Below, piece after piece: positions 60,016 through 64,000 of a stretch of DNA of 64,000 nucleotides (its first letter is position 1; each line of letters begins with the position of its first letter). A program made the translations under genes and the position numbers. This DNA comes from Bordetella genomosp. 7 (GTDB lineage: Bacteria > Pseudomonadota > Gammaproteobacteria > Burkholderiales > Burkholderiaceae_B): positions 1-64,000 of the forward strand of contig NZ_NEVK01000003.1 in NCBI RefSeq assembly GCF_002261265.1, read 5' to 3'. The notes beneath the pieces were generated by a model. That model was not told the origin of the DNA. It searched no databases and saw only the letters and a program-made list of their open reading frames with translations.

Positions 60016-62313
60016 TTAGTCTTTGGTTGGTTTCTTGTCACGCAGGGCGCGCCAGACGCGCTCGGGCGTGAGCGGAAGTTCTTTCACCCGGATGCCCCAC
60101 CCTTGGAACAGCGCATTGGCGATGGCCGGCGCGGCAGGCAAGATCGCGCCTTCGCCGCCCCCGCGGGCGCCGAACGGGCCGGGGCCGTCTCCGCTTTCGA
60201 TCAGCGCGGTGCCGACGTGATGCGGGGCGTCTTCTGTCGTGGGCACCTTGTAGTCAAACAGGGTGCCGTTGACGACCTGGCCGTCTTCGTAGATGTATTC
60301 TTCGGACAGGGTGTGGCCCAGCGCCATGACCATGGCGCCTTCGTCCTGGCCTTCCGCCGCCTTGGGGTTGATCACCCGGCCCAGGTCCGCGGCGCCGCCG
60401 ACACGCAGTACCCGGATGGCCCCTGTGTCTTCGTCGAGGGCGATCTCGAACGCTCCGGCGCCGGTTTCCCAGAACAGCGGCTGGATCTTGAACGCGCCAT
60501 TCTTGGTATTGGGATTGACGCGGCCGACGCCCAGGAACTCACCGGCCGCCATGCCGTTGAAACGGCGCAGCAGTTCGATCAGTTCTATGGAACCCGCCGG
60601 GCCCTGTACGGCGTTATCGACGAGTTGGTAGTCTTGCGCAGACCCGCCCAGAATGTCCGCGGCGGTGTCGCAAACCTGGCGCACGATGTCTTCGCAGGCC
60701 AGTTGCACGGCCAGCCCGATGATGACGGTAGAGCGGCTGGCGCCAGTGCCCCAGTCGTAGGGGGCCTGCAAGGTATCGGGCTCGGCCACCGTGATTTTGT
60801 TCAGGGGCTGGTTCAGCACCTTGTTGGCGACGATGCGTAACACGCCGCGGCTTCCCTGGCCGATTTCTACCGTATTGGCCGATACGCTGACCGAGCCGTC
60901 GGCTCGCAGCCGGACAATGGCGCCGCCTATAGGCATGATGCCAGGGTCGGTGGCGCCCACCGCCACGCCTACCGCGCGGGGGCCTTCGTGGCGAGGTTCG
61001 GGCAGGCTGCCCAGGGTATCCAGGGCTGCGCGCAATGAGCGCCGCATGTCGACGTCGATCGGCCTGAGGTCGTGCTTGATGGTCTGGCCCTTGTCGGCCA
61101 GGTTGAGCATGCGGAATTCCACGGGATCGATGCCCAGCTCATGCGCGATGATGTCCATCTGGGATTCAGTCGCCCACACGGCCTGCGGGCCGCCAATTGA
61201 CCGGAAGGCGGCGCCCGGCACTGTATTGGTATAGACGCCGACTGCCTCGAGCTTGAGGTTGGGTATGTGGTACGGACCGATGGCACGGATTGCGGCCTTG
61301 ACGGCGATGGCCGGCCCCGTGTCGGCATATGCGCCCCCGTTGAGCACGGCGCGTACGGACTTGGCGACGATCTTGCCGTGCGGGTCCACCGCTGTCTTCA
61401 GGGTGAGTTCGGCGTCCAGGCGTCTGCAGGTCAGCATCGATTCGGCGATCGACAGGCAGATACGCACCGGCGCGCGGGCCTTCCAGGAGAGCGCCGCTAC
61501 CAAAGGGTCGATCTTTACGGATGCTTTTCCGCCAAAGCCGCCGCCTACGTAAGGGGAATGCACGCGGACGCACGCCAACGGAACACCCAGGATCTCGGAG
61601 CAGACGCGCTGGATCGCGGTGGGCGTCTGGCCGCCGCTCCAGATCTCGAGCGATTTCGGGGTCCAGTGCGCAACGCAGACGTGGGGCTCCATTGCGTAGT
61701 GAAAGACCATCGGGAACGTGAACGTGTCTTCAAAGACCCTGACATCGCTCTGGAAAATGCTGTCAGGGTTGCCGCTTTCATAGCTCCATTGCTGAAACTG
61801 GTTGGTGCCTGCCACCGGATTGCAATGTCCGCGGAAGTAATAGTCCTTGAGGACGTCCATGTCTTCGTGGACCAGGGCGGCGCCTTCGCTGAGCGCGTCT
61901 TGGGCCGTGGTGGAATAGGGCAGCGGATCATATGTGACGTGGATGGCATCGACCGCCGCTTCGGCGGTGGCCTCGTCGATCGCGGCCACCGCGGCCACGG
62001 GGTCGCCCACGTACCGGACTTTATCCACTGCAATGACAGGCCTGTCACGCAACGAGAGGCCCCAGCGGATTTCCGTGCCAGGCAGATCTTTCAGATCGTC
62101 GCCCGTCAGGACGGCGGCCACGCCAGGCATGGCAAGCGCCGCGCTGACGTCGATCTGGACGATGCGCGCGTGCGGCACCGTACTGCGCAGAATTTTTCCG
62201 TGCAGCATATTCGGCACCGTGACGTCGCTTGCGTAGACCGCGGCGCCGGTTACCTTTTCAAGGTAGTCGGCGCGCGGCTCCGCGCCAAGTGAAAGGGGGG
62301 GCGTCGAATGCAT
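60016..62313 (-). CDS. Molybdenum hydroxylase, large molybdopterin subunit
   Basis: A 765-residue catalytic subunit of the xanthine oxidase family. Cofactor and active-site motifs: GGGFGGK at 257-263, AFRSIGGPQ at 369-377, and the base Glu721 in GARGGGEG. The CO-dehydrogenase loop with its Cys is absent, so it is not a CO oxidiser. Substrate unknown. It should hydroxylate a heteroaromatic carbon next to nitrogen. It lies 11 bp before the CoxG-like gene. Confidence 0.9.
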   Translation of the reverse strand: MHSTPPLSLGAEPRADYLEKVTGAAVYASDVTVPNMLHGKILRSTVPHARIVQIDVSAALAMPGVAAVLTGDDLKDLPGTEIRWGLSLRDRPVIAVDKVRYVGDPVAAVAAIDEATAEAAVDAIHVTYDPLPYSTTAQDALSEGAALVHEDMDVLKDYYFRGHCNPVAGTNQFQQWSYESGNPDSIFQSDVRVFEDTFTFPMVFHYAMEPHVCVAHWTPKSLEIWSGGQTPTAIQRVCSEILGVPLACVRVHSPYVGGGFGGKASVKIDPLVAALSWKARAPVRICLSIAESMLTCRRLDAELTLKTAVDPHGKIVAKSVRAVLNGGAYADTGPAIAVKAAIRAIGPYHIPNLKLEAVGVYTNTVPGAAFRSIGGPQAVWATESQMDIIAHELGIDPVEFRMLNLADKGQTIKHDLRPIDVDMRRSLRAALDTLGSLPEPRHEGPRAVGVAVGATDPGIMPIGGAIVRLRADGSVSVSANTVEIGQGSRGVLRIVANKVLNQPLNKITVAEPDTLQAPYDWGTGASRSTVIIGLAVQLACEDIVRQVCDTAADILGGSAQDYQLVDNAVQGPAGSIELIELLRRFNGMAAGEFLGVGRVNPNTKNGAFKIQPLFWETGAGAFEIALDEDTGAIRVLRVGGAADLGRVINPKAAEGQDEGAMVMALGHTLSEEYIYEDGQVVNGTLFDYKVPTTEDAPHHVGTALIESGDGPGPFGARGGGEGAILPAAPAIANALFQGWGIRVKELPLTPERVWRALRDKKPTKD

Positions 62314-62328
62314 GATCGGGCCTGGGCC

Positions 62329-63303
62329 TCAGTTTTCAAGCGAGATGTTCGAGCGTGCGATCACGTCTTTCCACATGGCGGTTTCCGCGGCCTGGCGCTT
62401 GGCGACTTCTTTGGGCGTGCTGGACGCGGGCTCTACGCCCACGGCGCCCAGGCGCGCTTTGACTTCCGGAGACGCCATGGTCTTGGCCACCTGCGGAACG
62501 ACTTTGTCGAGCACTTCTTGCGGCAGCCCTTTGGGGCCGTACAGCGCGAACCACGTCACTGCCTCGAAACCGGGCAGTACGCTTTCAGCAAGGGTCGGCA
62601 CGTCGGGCAGGGCTTCGGACCGCTTTGCGGTGGTGACGGCCAGGGCTTTCAGCTTGCCGGACTTGATGTGCTGCAGAACTGCGGGGCCTTGCTCGATGGC
62701 CATGACCACGCGGTCGGCGATCAGGTCTATGACCATGGGCCCGCTGCCCTTGTACTGCACGGCGAATACATCTACGCCGGCGCGTTGCTTGAACAACTCC
62801 ATGAACACATGCTGGGACGTTCCCGCGCCTGCCGAACCGTAGCCGAATTTGCCGGGGTTGGCCTTCAGGTATGCGATAAGTTCCTGGATGGAGTTCACCG
62901 GCAGCGTGCCGGGGACGACGACGTACGACGGGTTGAAACCCAGCAACGATATGGGTTCGATCTTTTCATAGACGTCGTTCATGCGTGCGCTGAGCAGCGG
63001 CAGCACCGAGAACATGGACGAGGCGCCGATAAGCATGGTGTGGCCGTCAGCGGCCGCGCGCGACGCGTAATCGGCGCCGATGATGCCCGATGCGCCCGCG
63101 CGGTTCTCAACGACGACCGGCTGCCCCAGTGTTTCCAGGCCGGCAGCTACAGAGCGGGCATACAGGTCGGTGGCCCCGCCCGGCGGGTAAGGCGCGATAA
63201 GGGTGATGGGCGTGCTGGGATAGGACTGGGCTTGGACCGCACCCAATATGCCCAGTCCACAGGCTAGCCCGGCGACAAATCTCTTCCAATGAATGTTGCG
63301 CAT
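62329..63303 (-). CDS. Bug-type binding protein of the aromatic operon
   Basis: A 324-residue periplasmic binding protein with signal peptide (FVAGLACGLGILGAVQAQ). It has the two family motifs YPSTPITLIAPYPPGGATD and QPVVVENRAGASGIIGADYA. It is the first gene of the minus-strand operon, divergent from the IclR regulator, and probably binds the substrate to be imported or sensed. ATG 63303; an upstream frame to 63354 is unlikely. No TctAB partner is in the window. Confidence 0.87.
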   Translation of the reverse strand: MRNIHWKRFVAGLACGLGILGAVQAQSYPSTPITLIAPYPPGGATDLYARSVAAGLETLGQPVVVENRAGASGIIGADYASRAAADGHTMLIGASSMFSVLPLLSARMNDVYEKIEPISLLGFNPSYVVVPGTLPVNSIQELIAYLKANPGKFGYGSAGAGTSQHVFMELFKQRAGVDVFAVQYKGSGPMVIDLIADRVVMAIEQGPAVLQHIKSGKLKALAVTTAKRSEALPDVPTLAESVLPGFEAVTWFALYGPKGLPQEVLDKVVPQVAKTMASPEVKARLGAVGVEPASSTPKEVAKRQAAETAMWKDVIARSNISLEN

Positions 63304-63390
63304 GCTTCGGTACCCCCAGTTTGTAAAAACAATGAAATAGGCCGAGTGCCGCACGGCCCTGTGCGTTCTGTATAGAGGAACGATATTCTG

Positions 63391-63404
63391 CGTAGCAGTA
63401 CGCT
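63391..63404. promoter_or_regulatory. Candidate IclR operator
   Basis: GCGTA (63391-63395) and TACGC (63400-63404) form an inverted repeat around GCAG. The overlapping GTAGC/GCTAC pair extends the symmetry. It is in the 139-bp divergent gap between the binding-protein gene and the IclR gene. Confidence 0.4.
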
Positions 63405-63442
63405 ACAATGTCAACTAGGAAAAGCACCAGACAGAGAAACAA

Positions 63443-64000
63443 ATGTCGGAAGCACCGGATAGCGACACGAAATCGGGCGGGGGCGTTGCCGCGGTAGAGC
63501 GGGCAATTGCTGTGTTGAACGCATTCCGTGCGGGCGATAGCTCTTTGTCCCTGAACGAACTTGCGCGCCGTACCGGGATGTACAAAAGCACGATCCTCAG
63601 GCTGCTCTCGACGCTGGTGCGTGAGCACTGCATCGTGCGCCTGGATGATGGTAGTTATCAGCTGGGTTCGATGCTGCTGCACTGGGGGGGGCTGTATCAG
63701 GCCGCGCTGCGCCTGGATGACCACGTGCCGCCCATCCTGCGCAAGCTCGTGCAGGAAACCGAAGAGGGTGCGTCGTTCTTTACCCGCGAGGGCGACCACC
63801 GCGTGTGCCTGTTCAGGGTGGATTCACCACGCTCTATTCGCGACCATATCCGCACAGGCGATCTGGTGCCGCTCGACAAGGGTGCGGCGGGCCGCGTACT
63901 CACAGTGTTTGACCCGGGGCTGGCATCCGGGTCGAAGCCGCCCGCGCAGCCGTACATCATTACCATCGGCGAGCGCGAACCCGATATCGCCGCCATAGCG
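63443..64000 (+). CDS. IclR family transcriptional regulator (partial, runs off the edge)
   Basis: The first 186 residues of an IclR regulator, open to the window end. The winged helix lies at about residues 17-75 (AAVERAIAVLNAFRAGDSSL, LNELARRTGMYKSTILRLLS, DDGSYQLGSMLLHWGG) and the effector domain begins afterwards (FTREGDHRVCLFRVDSPRSI). It diverges from the operon 62313-55915 and is its likely controller. The C-terminus is outside the window. Confidence 0.88.
   Translation, partial: MSEAPDSDTKSGGGVAAVERAIAVLNAFRAGDSSLSLNELARRTGMYKSTILRLLSTLVREHCIVRLDDGSYQLGSMLLHWGGLYQAALRLDDHVPPILRKLVQETEEGASFFTREGDHRVCLFRVDSPRSIRDHIRTGDLVPLDKGAAGRVLTVFDPGLASGSKPPAQPYIITIGEREPDIAAIA

Noticed and set aside
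56618-62313. Aerobic carbon monoxide dehydrogenase (cox) operon
   Set aside because: The subunit layout and CoxG are similar, but the large subunit lacks the Cys-containing active-site loop and the operon carries a flavin hydroxylase and amidase instead of cox accessory genes.

Overview
The window is GC-rich chromosomal DNA of a betaproteobacterium, most probably Bordetella or a close Alcaligenaceae relative. The grounds are a fused murE-murF gene inside the division/cell-wall (dcw) cluster, orphan tripartite-tricarboxylate-type binding proteins, and the lpxC - DUF721/M23 - secA arrangement. The species is not determined. Left edge (1-1093): the right end of an IS3-type insertion sequence cuts an MmgE/PrpD-family gene, followed by about 475 bp of non-coding DNA with a short tandem repeat.

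1094-6308 holds housekeeping genes: a SWIB-domain protein, an M20 amidohydrolase, dihydroorotase (pyrC), an ABC-F ATPase and the RNase P RNA gene with a downstream terminator. 6373-24733 is a complete dcw cluster: mraZ promoter and operator, mraZ, rsmH, ftsL, ftsI, murEF (fused), mraY, murD, ftsW, murG, murC, ddl, ftsQ, ftsA, ftsZ, then lpxC. From ftsL to ddl nearly every stop codon overlaps the next start, so this is one tightly coupled transcript for peptidoglycan precursor synthesis and the divisome.

24741-34337 continues with DUF721, an M23 peptidase, secA, a glyoxalase-like protein, a cysteine-dioxygenase-like cupin, dadA with an Lrp-type regulator, MgtE and a thioesterase. 34463-38505 is an accessory catabolic/uptake unit: a GntR regulator diverging from a ModA-like protein, a Bug-type binding protein, a RidA-like protein and an FAH-family hydrolase. 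38532-48927 holds a YeiH-type transporter with a divergent LysR regulator, a second M20 hydrolase, an acyl-CoA ligase, an inositol-monophosphatase-like enzyme, MnmC and a divergent GH31-like protein. 49122-51829 is the metNIQ methionine transporter followed by tRNA-Lys(TTT) with a near-consensus promoter and a strong terminator.

52072-64000 is accessory metabolism: a GMC oxidoreductase, a DUF218 protein, an alpha/beta hydrolase, an HxlR regulator, and a minus-strand operon reading from 63303 to 55915. That operon encodes a Bug-type binding protein, the three subunits of a molybdenum hydroxylase with a CoxG-like membrane protein, a flavin monooxygenase and a cysteine hydrolase of the maleamate/N-carbamoylsarcosine amidase group. 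A divergent IclR regulator runs off the right edge. The gene set resembles aerobic degradation of an N-heteroaromatic acid, but the substrate cannot be read from the sequence. This operon is the best candidate for an undescribed system.
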